From contig CAJOIC010000007.1 in the NCBI GenBank assembly GCA_905234625.1, positions 1-64,000 of the forward strand: a stretch of DNA of 64,000 nucleotides, written 5' to 3'. The notes under the pieces are model-generated. The model was not told the origin of the DNA, did not search any database, and saw only the letters and a list, made by a program, of their open reading frames with translations. This document shows positions 55,270 to 63,413 of the stretch, piece after piece. How positions within the stretch are numbered: position 1 is the stretch's first letter; each line of letters starts with the position of its first letter. Position numbers and translations under genes: made by a program. This DNA is from an uncultured Oscillospiraceae bacterium (GTDB lineage Bacteria; Bacillota; Clostridia; Oscillospirales; Oscillospiraceae).

Positions 55270-56270
55270 TCGCTTAGCCCTCCCGTCTTCCGCAGCAGCA
55301 GGATGAACACCGGCGCGCCGATGACCGCCGTCAGGATGGACACGGGGATCTCCGCGGTGTTCACGCACCGGGCCAGGGTATCCACCGCCAGCATGAACAG
55401 CGCGCCGAACAGAACGGAGGCCGGGACCACGTAGCGGTTGTCGTTACCGAAGAGCATCCGGGCGATATGGGGGATGAGGAGCCCCACCCAGCCGATGACG
55501 CCGCAGACGGACACCACCGACGCCGTGGTCATGGCCGCCGCCGCGATGACAAGGGCCCGCACCAGCCGCAGATCCACGCCCATGGCCCTGGCCTCATCCT
55601 CCGACAGGGAAAGGGCGTTGAGCCGAAACCGCAGAAGGAAGATGAGCCCCGTGCCCGCAGCGATCAGAGGCAGGGCCAGCAGCATGGACGCCCGGGTCAC
55701 CCCGGAGAACCGGCCCATGAGCCAGAAGGTGATGACGGGCAGCACATCCTGTGGGTCCGCGATATATTTTATGAGGGACACCAGGGCGGAAAACAGGGAG
55801 CTTATCACCAGGCCCGCCAGGATGACCATAAGCATGGAGGGATCCCGGCCTCCCACGCCCCGGGTGACGGCGAACACCAGAAGCACCGCCGCCACGCCGA
55901 AGACCAGCGCGAGGGCCTGCACCTGGAAGGCTCCGCCCCCCAGGAGGATGCCCAGAGCCGCGCCGAAGGAGGCGCCGTTGGCGACGCCCAGGGTGTCCGG
56001 CGTGGCAAGAGGATTGGCAAACAGGCTCTGGAACGCCGCCCCCGAGGCAGCGAGGCCCGCCCCCGCCGCCAGGGCCATGATGACGCGGGGGATGCGGATG
56101 TTATAGATCGTGGTGTGGACATTGTCCGTCCCCCGCTCCACGAACAGCTCCCGCAGCACACGGCCAGGCTCGATGCGGAACTGGCCCATGCACAGCGCCG
56201 CCAGGGAGAACGCCAGGATCAGCGCCGCCGTCACGGCCATCCAAATATGAAATTTCCTGCGCTGATCCAT
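55266..56270 (-). CDS. FecCD-family ABC permease
   Basis: This 334-residue permease has about ten membrane helices, as in BtuC/FecCD. MALAAGAGLAASGAAFQSLFANPLATPDTLGVANGASFGAALG is the family hallmark region, and the cytoplasmic coupling segment includes LGVDLRLVRAL-like sequence (AMGVDLRLVRALV). Substrate is a metal chelate or cobamide of unknown identity. The GGGGAGGAAG ribosome binding site is strong. Confidence 0.93.
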   Translation of the reverse strand: MDQRRKFHIWMAVTAALILAFSLAALCMGQFRIEPGRVLRELFVERGTDNVHTTIYNIRIPRVIMALAAGAGLAASGAAFQSLFANPLATPDTLGVANGASFGAALGILLGGGAFQVQALALVFGVAAVLLVFAVTRGVGGRDPSMLMVILAGLVISSLFSALVSLIKYIADPQDVLPVITFWLMGRFSGVTRASMLLALPLIAAGTGLIFLLRFRLNALSLSEDEARAMGVDLRLVRALVIAAAAMTTASVVSVCGVIGWVGLLIPHIARMLFGNDNRYVVPASVLFGALFMLAVDTLARCVNTAEIPVSILTAVIGAPVFILLLRKTGGLSE

Positions 56271-56433
56271 GGTCTTCCTCCCCTCCGCGGCGCAAATTCA
56301 ACTATGCTTTTCCAGGCTTTTCAAAGCCCGGTCAACTGAGCGGTATCGTTACCGGGCTGAGCTGTATAGGCTACTGCCAGCCCGGTGCGAGTTTAAAAGC
56401 TCTTTTGCATACTTTTCTTCCAAGAAAAGTACG
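56271..56433. repeat. Intercistronic palindromes between lipoprotein and permease genes
   Basis: Two structured parts are seen. Close to the lipoprotein stop is a perfect 22-bp palindrome, TACTTTTCTTGGAAGAAAAGTA on the minus strand (the quoted arms are TACTTTTCTT and AAGAAAAGTA). Next comes ACCGGGCTG with CAGCCCGGT as a 9-bp stem around an 18-nt loop. They may act as partial terminators or RNA stabilisers that raise receptor levels over permease levels (inference). The first motif, read with the following ATGCAAAAGAGC, looks to me like a dispersed clostridial repeat. Confidence 0.6.
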
Positions 56434-57714
56434 TTACTTCCAAGATCCCGCAGCGCTGGAGGGATGATACATGGCCTCGATCTGCTCGTCGGTGAGCTCG
56501 ACGCCGTAGAGGTCGTTATAGTACGCCCGGACATCCGCCGCGAGATCGAACTCGGGGAACAGCGCGGGATAGAGGACCACCGCGAGCCACTCCAGGGTCA
56601 TGGGTGTGTCCACGCCGGGGGTATAGGTGCGGTAGGTGCCGAGGGGCATCTTGTACACCTGACCGTTCGCCACAGCGGAGACAGTGCTCCAGTCGTCGTC
56701 CCCCACGGCGTTGTTATAGAGGTCCTCCGGCTGGGTCTGGGTGAAGTTCGTGATAACGATGACATCCGGGTCCCACTCATAGACCTGCTCCATGGTGATG
56801 ACGGCGTTCTTATTGTCCGCCTCCACCTCGTTGGCCGCGTTCAGGGCCCCGGCGGCATCGCACCACCACTGGCCGAAGAAGCTGGAGCCGGAGGTGACCA
56901 TGGTATTCTCGTCATACTGGAACAGGAACAGCACGTTCTGCCGGTCCGCGTCCTCCATATCCGCCGTCCGGGACTGGATGAGGTCATACATGGAGGTGCT
57001 GAAATCGTGGACCCTCTCCCGGAGCTCCGAGGCGTCGGCGGAGGGATATATCTGGCTGAGCAGATCGATCCAGTTATCGTAGGTCACGATGCAGTCATAC
57101 TGCCACTTCGTGGGAGAGACGGCCACGGACGTGAGCCCCGCGTTATCCAGCTTCTCGCCCAGGGCGGCGTTGCCCGCGTTATAGTACACGATCTGAGGCT
57201 CCAGGGCCATCAGCGCCTCCACGTTCACGTCGTCCCCGCTCATGATGTCGGTGTTCACATCCAGCACCTCCGGATACAGCTCCGACAGGATGCCGTTTTT
57301 GGCGGCGTTCATGCTGGCGGGCTCCATGGCAATGATGGTCTCCGCCGAGCCCAGGAACACCGTCAGCACCGAGGGCAGTGGCAGGATGTCCAGGATCACC
57401 ACCCGGTCAGGGTTCGTGGGCACCGTCACCGTGCGGTCCGCGTGGTCCGTGACGGTCACGGTCCCGGCCTCCCCGGCGGGCTCCTCCGGAGCCTCCGGCT
57501 CAGCATCAGGCTCTTCCGCAGCCGCAGGCTCTTCGGCGGCCGGCTCTTCCGCAGCCGCAGGCTCTTCGACGGCCGGCTCTTCCACGACGGCCGGCTCTTC
57601 CGCCGCGGGGCTTCCCGCGGAGGAACCGCAGGCCGCCAGGGCGAAGAGCATGCACAGGCACAGGCACAGCGCCGTGAGCCGCGAGAGCAGATGGATGTTT
57701 GCAGTTGTTTTCAT
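56434..57714 (-). CDS. Metal-chelate ABC substrate-binding lipoprotein
   Basis: This 426-residue protein is the receptor of the FecCD-type importer. The signal peptide ends with lipobox LAAC (Cys29). A Glu/Pro/Ala linker of repeated EEPA units runs to about residue 80. The helical-backbone binding fold follows (RTVTVPTNPDRVVILDILPLPSVL, LMALEPQIVYYNAGNAALGEKL). The ligand is unknown. Its place between nitrogenase-like genes and the permease suggests that the importer feeds a metallocofactor or its substrate to the nitrogenase-like enzyme (inference). The ATG at 57714 with GAAAGGAAAG is used. Confidence 0.92.
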   Translation of the reverse strand: MKTTANIHLLSRLTALCLCLCMLFALAACGSSAGSPAAEEPAVVEEPAVEEPAAAEEPAAEEPAAAEEPDAEPEAPEEPAGEAGTVTVTDHADRTVTVPTNPDRVVILDILPLPSVLTVFLGSAETIIAMEPASMNAAKNGILSELYPEVLDVNTDIMSGDDVNVEALMALEPQIVYYNAGNAALGEKLDNAGLTSVAVSPTKWQYDCIVTYDNWIDLLSQIYPSADASELRERVHDFSTSMYDLIQSRTADMEDADRQNVLFLFQYDENTMVTSGSSFFGQWWCDAAGALNAANEVEADNKNAVITMEQVYEWDPDVIVITNFTQTQPEDLYNNAVGDDDWSTVSAVANGQVYKMPLGTYRTYTPGVDTPMTLEWLAVVLYPALFPEFDLAADVRAYYNDLYGVELTDEQIEAMYHPSSAAGSWK

Positions 57715-57778
57715 TTTATTCTTTCCTTTCTTTCCCCTCCAGCGCCATGGGGCGGTCTCGGGGTTAGTTAACATAATA

Positions 57779-58933
57779 TTACTCCAGCAAACCCCGGACG
57801 GAAAAGTCCGGGCCGCAGAACACCGGCAGGGACGCCCGGTAGATGCGCCCCGAATAGGCCTCGTGAGGGAAGTCGACGAACCGCGTGCCGCCGTCCCTTT
57901 TCAGCGCCACCCGGTACAGCGGATCCGCCACGACGACGGCGGCCCCCCGCATGGCGGCTATGAGCTCCGCCTCGGGGACGCCCTCGTCCTCGTCCGGCCA
58001 GAAGGGATACGCAGGGGCGCCGCCCAGCAGGTTCACGGCATTTGCCAGGGACCTGGCGAAGATCTCCTCCCCGATCACCAGGACGCCTCCCGCCGGGACC
58101 GTCCAGCGCCCGGTATTGCCGAAGCTCCCCCAGGCCGTCCGGTCCTTCCCGTCGATCATGGTATCGGCCACGGCCCGCAGGACGGCTCCCGTCTGCTCCG
58201 GGCCGATGGGCAGGCCCTCCACGATGGGGATACCGCCCTTTTTCTTCATGTGCCGGGCGGGCCTTCGCCCCGCGGAGGACACCACCAGGTTCACCTTCGC
58301 CCGGTAGGCCTTTTCCATGGTCTCAAAGGTGTCTCCCATAGCCATGCAACAGTTAACATAATATCCAGCATCCTCCAGGGCAGAGCGGAGCTTTCCCACG
58401 TTGCCGTTCACGGAGAAGTCCAGGGGCGTGACGCCCACCAGGTTCACGCTGCCGGGCCGGGCGTTCCGAGTCTCCCCGGGGTCGGCGAAGCGGTCCAGCC
58501 ACGCGGTGAGGGCCAGGCCCACGCCGCTGACATAGGACTTGAGGCCGTCCGTAGCCACCGGGAGCACGGGGACGCCGCACTCCTTCTCGATGAGGTACGC
58601 CACGCCCCGGTAGTCGAAGGCGATGATATGGGGGATGGAGGCGCCGCATAGGGTGATGAAGCGAGGAGCCAGATCCCTCGCCGCCTGGACCACGTCCCGG
58701 ATGAGGACGTCGTCGTCCCCCATGACGGCGGTGATCTCGTCCAGGCCGGAGACGTACATAAGGCTGTCCGTATCGAACCAGCGGGGCTCGTCGTGGGTGG
58801 AATACGTGGAGTTGCAGCCCGAGGGGTCGTGGAGCACGGACATGCCCCCCAGCTCATACAGCGCCGAGCACACCCCGGACACATCCGCGGTATATGTGGA
58901 TGTAAACACATGCGTTTGGTAATCGAAAGCCAT
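57779..58933 (-). CDS. Nitrogenase component 1-like protein (NifK/NifE-like)
   Basis: This 384-residue protein belongs to the nitrogenase component 1 superfamily, with two Rossmann-like domains visible and the third reduced. Cysteines 22, 40 (in HDPSGCNSTYSTHDEP) and 96 (in ITLCGASIPHIIAFD) lie where NifK has its three P-cluster ligands. IPIVEGLPIGPEQTGAVL matches the family's conserved loop. It is shorter than NifK (about 520 residues). It should pair with the next component 1-like protein and accept electrons from the Fe protein. The substrate is unknown. The ATG at 58933 follows GGAGGAAAAG. Confidence 0.88.
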   Translation of the reverse strand: MAFDYQTHVFTSTYTADVSGVCSALYELGGMSVLHDPSGCNSTYSTHDEPRWFDTDSLMYVSGLDEITAVMGDDDVLIRDVVQAARDLAPRFITLCGASIPHIIAFDYRGVAYLIEKECGVPVLPVATDGLKSYVSGVGLALTAWLDRFADPGETRNARPGSVNLVGVTPLDFSVNGNVGKLRSALEDAGYYVNCCMAMGDTFETMEKAYRAKVNLVVSSAGRRPARHMKKKGGIPIVEGLPIGPEQTGAVLRAVADTMIDGKDRTAWGSFGNTGRWTVPAGGVLVIGEEIFARSLANAVNLLGGAPAYPFWPDEDEGVPEAELIAAMRGAAVVVADPLYRVALKRDGGTRFVDFPHEAYSGRIYRASLPVFCGPDFSVRGLLE

Positions 58934-59027
58934 TTTTTCTTTTCCTCCCGGGGGTCGCTTGGGGGGCATCCGTCTTCACGCCCGCTGTTGGCAGACGCGC
59001 ATCACAGTTCTTTCGGTCCCTTTTCTT

Positions 59028-60329
59028 TCATGAGAAGGAACATCCGCATCCCCAGCCTTTGATCTGTACCAGCTCCCGCATGGGCTTTTCCGCCTCGCAG
59101 GCCTCCCGCATGAGCTCCATGAGCCGCCGGATGCCCCGGTAGCCGTACATGCCGTCGTTCTCCACGATGTTCACGAAGAAATTCGTGTCCTTGAAATAGG
59201 CGCTTTTCTGGCCTACGGCCAGGAGCTTCCCGGGATAGCCCCGCTCCATGCGCCGGATGTTCCAGCCAAGGGACTGGTAGATCTTCAGCTCCGGCGCGCG
59301 GCGCTGAAGGGCCTCGAACACCTCCCGGGCCTCGGTGAACACGTCCACGAACACGGACTCCACGTTGAAGCCGCGGTCCATAAGGTACAGCGCCAGCTCC
59401 AGGGGCCGGTCCACCGCAGTATAGTCGATAGACACCGGCGTGTCTTCCAGGAGCGCCAGGGTGTCCGCCGCGGCCTTTTCCGTCAGCCGCCGCTCCTCCG
59501 CGATCTCCTCCGGGCTCAGCCCGGGGATGCCGAAGAAGTCCGCCGCCGCGCGCATATCCTCGTCGATGGCGTCATAGTCGTACCCCGGCCGCATGGGCAG
59601 CCACTCCTGCCCCAGACGGAGCTTCATATCCTTCGCCGCCCGGACCGCGGTATTGTGGAAGGTGAAGTTCACCTCCGACGCCGCCATGCGCAGGAATTCA
59701 TCGTAGGTCCGGCAGGTGTTCAGGTCCATGACCGTGATCCCCGCCTGCCGCAGCATCACCGTCAGGTCGCAGTATTCGCCGTACCGAAAGCAGTTGCCCA
59801 CGAGGTTCGCCTGGTTTTTCACCTTCCGGCCGGGCTTCAGAAGCCGATGGATCTGCCGCCAGAGGGAGGGGATCGCCGGGGCCGTGCGGCGCATGATGGG
59901 GTCCATATAGCAGTCGATGAAATCGATATCGGGGTACTTCTCCCGCAGGACCCGGTACACCCGCTGGTAGTTCACCGCCAGGAAGTGGTGGATGCAGCTC
60001 GTATAGATGAGCATGGCCCTGGGCCGGACGGGAAGCTCCGCTATGATCCGCTCGGTCCCCCGCTGGAGGGCCTCCTCCATGTCCCCCTCCAGGATATTGT
60101 CCTCCCCGACGGTGATGGTGGAGAGCCGGTCCATGGCCCCCATCTCCGCCGTGGTCAGGACCACGCCCCGGAGGCAGCTGGTGGGACAGACGAAGATCTC
60201 ATGTGCCTCCGGCACCAGGGTGCCGATGTGCACGATGTTCCACACGCCCCGCACCGGGGAGGCGTAGCTGAGGCCCAGGTCGGCGTTATATTCATATTCC
60301 AGTTCTCCGATGGGCCGAAACTCAAGCAT
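59028..60329 (-). CDS. Nitrogenase component 1-like protein (NifD-like)
   Basis: This 433-residue nitrogenase component 1 homologue has N-terminal cysteines 48, 52 (IFVCPTSCLRGVVLTTAEM) and 112 (YTSCIHHFLAVN), suited to hold an Fe-S cluster between subunits. It has GNCFRYGEYCDL in the middle and ends with KGWGCGCSFS, a C-x-C tail that I do not know from NifD. There is no obvious FeMo-cofactor environment. The start overlaps the Fe-protein gene by 8 nt. It belongs with the uncharacterised nitrogenase-like reductases of anaerobes. Confidence 0.88.
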   Translation of the reverse strand: MLEFRPIGELEYEYNADLGLSYASPVRGVWNIVHIGTLVPEAHEIFVCPTSCLRGVVLTTAEMGAMDRLSTITVGEDNILEGDMEEALQRGTERIIAELPVRPRAMLIYTSCIHHFLAVNYQRVYRVLREKYPDIDFIDCYMDPIMRRTAPAIPSLWRQIHRLLKPGRKVKNQANLVGNCFRYGEYCDLTVMLRQAGITVMDLNTCRTYDEFLRMAASEVNFTFHNTAVRAAKDMKLRLGQEWLPMRPGYDYDAIDEDMRAAADFFGIPGLSPEEIAEERRLTEKAAADTLALLEDTPVSIDYTAVDRPLELALYLMDRGFNVESVFVDVFTEAREVFEALQRRAPELKIYQSLGWNIRRMERGYPGKLLAVGQKSAYFKDTNFFVNIVENDGMYGYRGIRRLMELMREACEAEKPMRELVQIKGWGCGCSFS

Positions 60330-61083
60330 GGTCTTCCCCCAGCGCCAGCATGCGCTCCGCCAGACGCCGTATCTCCGCCGCGTAAGCGCAGTCGGGATAG
60401 GCCTCCATGACCCCCCGGTCCCCGTCCTGGGCGTCGGAGATATGGTCGTCCCGGGGCAGGTCCGCCAGGATCTCCGTGCTCAGGTCCTCCGCCAGAGTCT
60501 GTACCTTTTTCAGCTCGTCCGGCACGTTCCGGCGGTTCAGGATAAGGCCGCCCAGGGCGGCGTACCCCCGCTTGCGGAAGTTCTCCACCGCCATGGCGAT
60601 ATTCGCCGCGGCGTAGATGGACATATTCTCCCCGGAGGTCACGATGAACACCCTGTCGGCATAGCCCTCCCGGATGGGCATGGCAAAGCCGCCGCACACC
60701 ACGTCCCCCAGCACGTCGTACAGCACCAGGTCCGGCTTCACGATATCGAAGACGTCCCGCTCGTCCAGGGCCTCGAAGGCCGCGGCGATGCCCCGTCCCG
60801 CGCAGCCGAGCCCCGGGGTGGGACCTCCCGCCTCGGCGCAGACGATGCCCTTATACCCGGTGACGATGAGATCGTCCAGGGTGGCGGCATCCCGCTTCTC
60901 GCGCAGCACGTCCAGCATGGTGGGGATGCGCTGCCCGCCGTGGAGGTACAGGGTGGAATCCGCCTTGGGATCGCAGCCCACCTGCATGACCTTCAGGCCC
61001 AGCTCCGTGAACGCGCAGGACAGCGCCGAGCAGGTGGTGGACTTGCCGATGCCGCCCTTTCCGTAGACCGCAAAACGATACAT
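60322..61083 (-). CDS. Nitrogenase iron protein-like ATPase (NifH-like)
   Basis: This 253-residue protein is a NifH/BchL/CfbC-type reductase that passes electrons to its component 1 partner with ATP hydrolysis. It has the P-loop YGKGGIGKSTTCSALS, switch I VGCDPKADST, and the two ligands of the shared [4Fe-4S] cluster: Cys94 in PGLGCAGRGI and Cys130 in DVVCGGFAMPIREG. The ATG at 61083 is chosen because AAGGAG lies 6 nt upstream; a second ATG at 61098 would give five more residues. It heads the operon of the nitrogenase-like genes, ABC importer and hydF-hydE. Confidence 0.93.
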   Translation of the reverse strand: MYRFAVYGKGGIGKSTTCSALSCAFTELGLKVMQVGCDPKADSTLYLHGGQRIPTMLDVLREKRDAATLDDLIVTGYKGIVCAEAGGPTPGLGCAGRGIAAAFEALDERDVFDIVKPDLVLYDVLGDVVCGGFAMPIREGYADRVFIVTSGENMSIYAAANIAMAVENFRKRGYAALGGLILNRRNVPDELKKVQTLAEDLSTEILADLPRDDHISDAQDGDRGVMEAYPDCAYAAEIRRLAERMLALGEDHA

Positions 61084-61097
61084 ACCGTTCTCCTTCA

Positions 61098-61167
61098 TAA
61101 AACAAAACTCCGCCGGAACGCATCCGACAGAGCAGCAAACGCGAAGGCCCGGGCAGGGGCTTTCGCG
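61098..61167 (-). promoter_or_regulatory. Leader hairpin and attenuator terminator before the NifH-like gene
   Basis: On the minus strand, within the roughly 135-nt leader, CGCGAA-A-GCCC pairs with GGGC-C-UUCGCG (61140-61167). Then CUCUGUCGGA pairs with UCCGGCGGAG (61108-61132, 10 bp including two G-U), followed by UUUUGUUUU. The second is a textbook intrinsic terminator, and it stands just before the ribosome binding site. The layout suggests a riboswitch or other attenuation control. I do not recognise the class. Confidence 0.6.
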
Positions 61168-61224
61168 GTATTTCCGATCATTCCTCTTTCCGCTCAGAAG
61201 CACTTTGCGGTCAGATGCACATAC

Positions 61225-61253
61225 ATATTATCAAGAATGTCCCGTCCTGTCAA
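61225..61253 (-). promoter_or_regulatory. Promoter of the nitrogenase-like operon
   Basis: The minus strand shows TTGACA, 17 nt and TAATAT. It points away from the promoter of the beta-helix gene, with about 25 bp between the two -35 boxes. Confidence 0.75.
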
Positions 61254-61277
61254 CGGGTTTCACGCAGTCGGTTTGCG

Positions 61278-61307
61278 TTGACAGGGGCGCTTGGGCTGCG
61301 CTATAAT
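61278..61307 (+). promoter_or_regulatory. Promoter of the beta-helix gene
   Basis: TTGACA, 18 nt and TATAAT form a near-perfect sigma-A promoter. GAAAGGAG lies before the ATG at 61340. Confidence 0.85.
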
Positions 61308-61339
61308 TTTCCCGAAGAATCAGTTGAAAGGAGTATCCC

Positions 61340-63304
61340 ATGAAAAAGCTTTTCTGCATCCTGCTTTGTCTCGCCCTGGCGCTGAGCCTCGGCATGACCG
61401 CCATGGCCTCCGGCGAGGCCAGCGGCAGCACCGCCGCCGAACCCACCGTCACCGACGCCGCGGCGAAGGATCCCGACGCCGCCATCACCCTGGACGGCGT
61501 GGCCATGGGCCAGGTCCAGCGCCTCGTGACCACGGCCTCCGTCGCCTATGACGGCGGCGCTTCCGACGAGATCCACTCCACCCTGGCGGGCGTCTCCGTG
61601 AAGGACGGCGTGACCTCCATCATCTCCGACGAGGAGAATACCGTGGGCGTCGCCATCCGCAACACCGGCGCCTTCGTCCTGGGCGGCTCCTCCGATCCCG
61701 CTCTTGTGGCGGAGAAGATCAACTTCTCCTATATCACCAGCATCTACTACCCCGACTGGGAGGCCTTCTGCGGCGCTCTGGGCTATGACGCCTCCCTCAG
61801 TCTGGAGCAGATCGCCCAGTCCATCGTGGACAGCGGCAGCTCCGCCAGCTACACGAACCTGGGTCTGGCCGCCCCCGAGACCGTGGTCCTGAGCGACTAT
61901 GTCATCGATCTGGCCGGCACAGGCACCAACGATATGGGCGGCTTCGGCGCGGCGGTCTATGTGTCCGACAACGCCGTGGCGGAGCTCAACAACTTCCGCG
62001 TCATCACGCGCGGTCCCGGCCGCGGCACCCTGTTCACCCGCTTCGCCGCTGACGTCACGGTAAACGGCTCCACCTTCTACGGCGTGTCCGATCCGAACCT
62101 CGTCTCCATGCAGGGCTGCCCTCCGGGGCTGTTTTTGGAGGGCAAGGTCCGCGCCACCAACGCCGTGGGCGCGTCCCATGTCACCTATAACGGCTCCGTC
62201 GTCATCTCCCAGGGCTGGGGCGCTCTTTCCACCGACAGCGACGACCTCTATACCGATTGGTCGAACCCCACGGAGCTGCACGTGAACGACAGCTACATCG
62301 CCGTCCTCACCAGCGGCTACGGCGCCTACTCTGACGGCGGCGCCCGGGACTACTTTGTCGGCTCCGCCATCGACGTGCCCGACTATGCCGCTGTGGAGAC
62401 CGGCGGCGGCATCGTGTCCTACGACGCCTGCGTCATCAATTCCGGCGAGTACGGCGTCATGACTCACTCCGGCAACAGCTCCGGCGAGATCACCTTCACC
62501 GACACCGAGCTGCATGTGGGCGAGGCCGGCGTCATGCTCCGCGATACCGCCAACACCGTCACCTTCGACAACTGCACCATCGCCTTCGACGGTACCTATA
62601 CCATCGATCCCGCCCTGGCCGCCCGGTACGGCGTGGATATCGCCGACGTGGACGCTCAGTTCGGCACCGTCAACGGCGTGGACCCCGATTACGTCCATAC
62701 CGTTTTCAGCAGCAGCACCTCCAACTGCATCGTGAAGCTCATCCATAACTCCGACGGCGGCTCCGGCACCGAGAGCTCCGGCAAAGCCCCCACCGTCACC
62801 ATCAAGAACTCCGACATGGCCGGCAACATCCTGAACACCGCCGCCATGGAGGGCGACGAATACACCGCCACCAGCGGCCCCGCCGGGGTAGGCGTCCGCA
62901 CCGCCCGCAGCCTGGAGGTCACCCTGGACGCCTCCACCGTCACCGGCGCCATCTCTCTGGGCTCCGATGACTGGGAGGTCACCCACTTCGCCTCCGGCGA
63001 CACCGCCTCCCAGGAGATCGGCTACGCCGAGGCCACCGTTCTCGGCATGTACCGGGAGGGCGACGAGGGCCTGCGTCTTGCGCTGACGAACGGCTCCGTC
63101 TGGGTCGTCACCGAGGATTCTTACCTCACCGAGCTCACCATTGACGCCACCTCCGCCATCGCGGGGGCGGGCGGCGCGTCTGTAACCATGACGGTGGACG
63201 GCGCGGCGACGCCCATCGTCCCGGGTGCCTATTCCGGCGAGATCGTGATCTCCCTGGCCCCCGGCGCTTCGGGAGCCTCCGGCGCTTCCGGCGGTATGGC
63301 GTAA
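61340..63304 (+). CDS. Secreted parallel beta-helix-like protein
   Basis: I do not recognise a named family. The 654-residue protein has a clear signal peptide (MKKLFCILLCLALALSLGMTAMA), then repeated short beta-rich turns with Asn, Ser, Gly and Thr (ITFTDTELHVGEAGVMLRD, VTFDNCTIAFDG, VTIKNSDMAGNIL), the pattern of right-handed parallel beta-helix proteins such as pectate-lyase-like folds. No LPxTG, SLH or other anchor is visible; the end is a short GASGASGASGG tail. Catalytic residues cannot be assigned. It is monocistronic, divergent from the nitrogenase-like operon. Confidence 0.8.
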   Translation: MKKLFCILLCLALALSLGMTAMASGEASGSTAAEPTVTDAAAKDPDAAITLDGVAMGQVQRLVTTASVAYDGGASDEIHSTLAGVSVKDGVTSIISDEENTVGVAIRNTGAFVLGGSSDPALVAEKINFSYITSIYYPDWEAFCGALGYDASLSLEQIAQSIVDSGSSASYTNLGLAAPETVVLSDYVIDLAGTGTNDMGGFGAAVYVSDNAVAELNNFRVITRGPGRGTLFTRFAADVTVNGSTFYGVSDPNLVSMQGCPPGLFLEGKVRATNAVGASHVTYNGSVVISQGWGALSTDSDDLYTDWSNPTELHVNDSYIAVLTSGYGAYSDGGARDYFVGSAIDVPDYAAVETGGGIVSYDACVINSGEYGVMTHSGNSSGEITFTDTELHVGEAGVMLRDTANTVTFDNCTIAFDGTYTIDPALAARYGVDIADVDAQFGTVNGVDPDYVHTVFSSSTSNCIVKLIHNSDGGSGTESSGKAPTVTIKNSDMAGNILNTAAMEGDEYTATSGPAGVGVRTARSLEVTLDASTVTGAISLGSDDWEVTHFASGDTASQEIGYAEATVLGMYREGDEGLRLALTNGSVWVVTEDSYLTELTIDATSAIAGAGGASVTMTVDGAATPIVPGAYSGEIVISLAPGASGASGASGGMA

Positions 63305-63324
63305 GCTCTCTCCAAAGCATCCAA

Positions 63325-63363
63325 AAAGCCCATGGAACACATCTTCCATGGGCTTTCCTTTTT
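63325..63363 (+). terminator. Terminator after the beta-helix gene
   Basis: AAAGCCCATGGAA and TTCCATGGGCTTT form a 13-bp perfect stem with a 6-nt loop, then CCTTTTT. It may also serve the convergent CoA-transferase gene. Confidence 0.9.
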
Positions 63364-63413
63364 GGCGTGACAGCGGCGTTATCCGGGAATGCACTGACGT
63401 CGCCGAGACGCGG

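Noticed and set aside
57460-57640. Tandem DNA repeat in the chelate receptor gene taken as a mobile element
   Set aside because: It encodes the EEPA linker of the lipoprotein, a normal low-complexity spacer.
57766-58364. AGTTAACATAATAT present at 57766 and 58351
   Set aside because: Only 14 bp; one copy is inside codons for GYYVN. Chance or codon-driven identity is enough.
57779-61083. Canonical N2-fixing nitrogenase
   Set aside because: Both component 1 proteins are short, and nifB, nifE, nifN, nifV and other assembly genes are absent. A nitrogenase-like reductase fits better.
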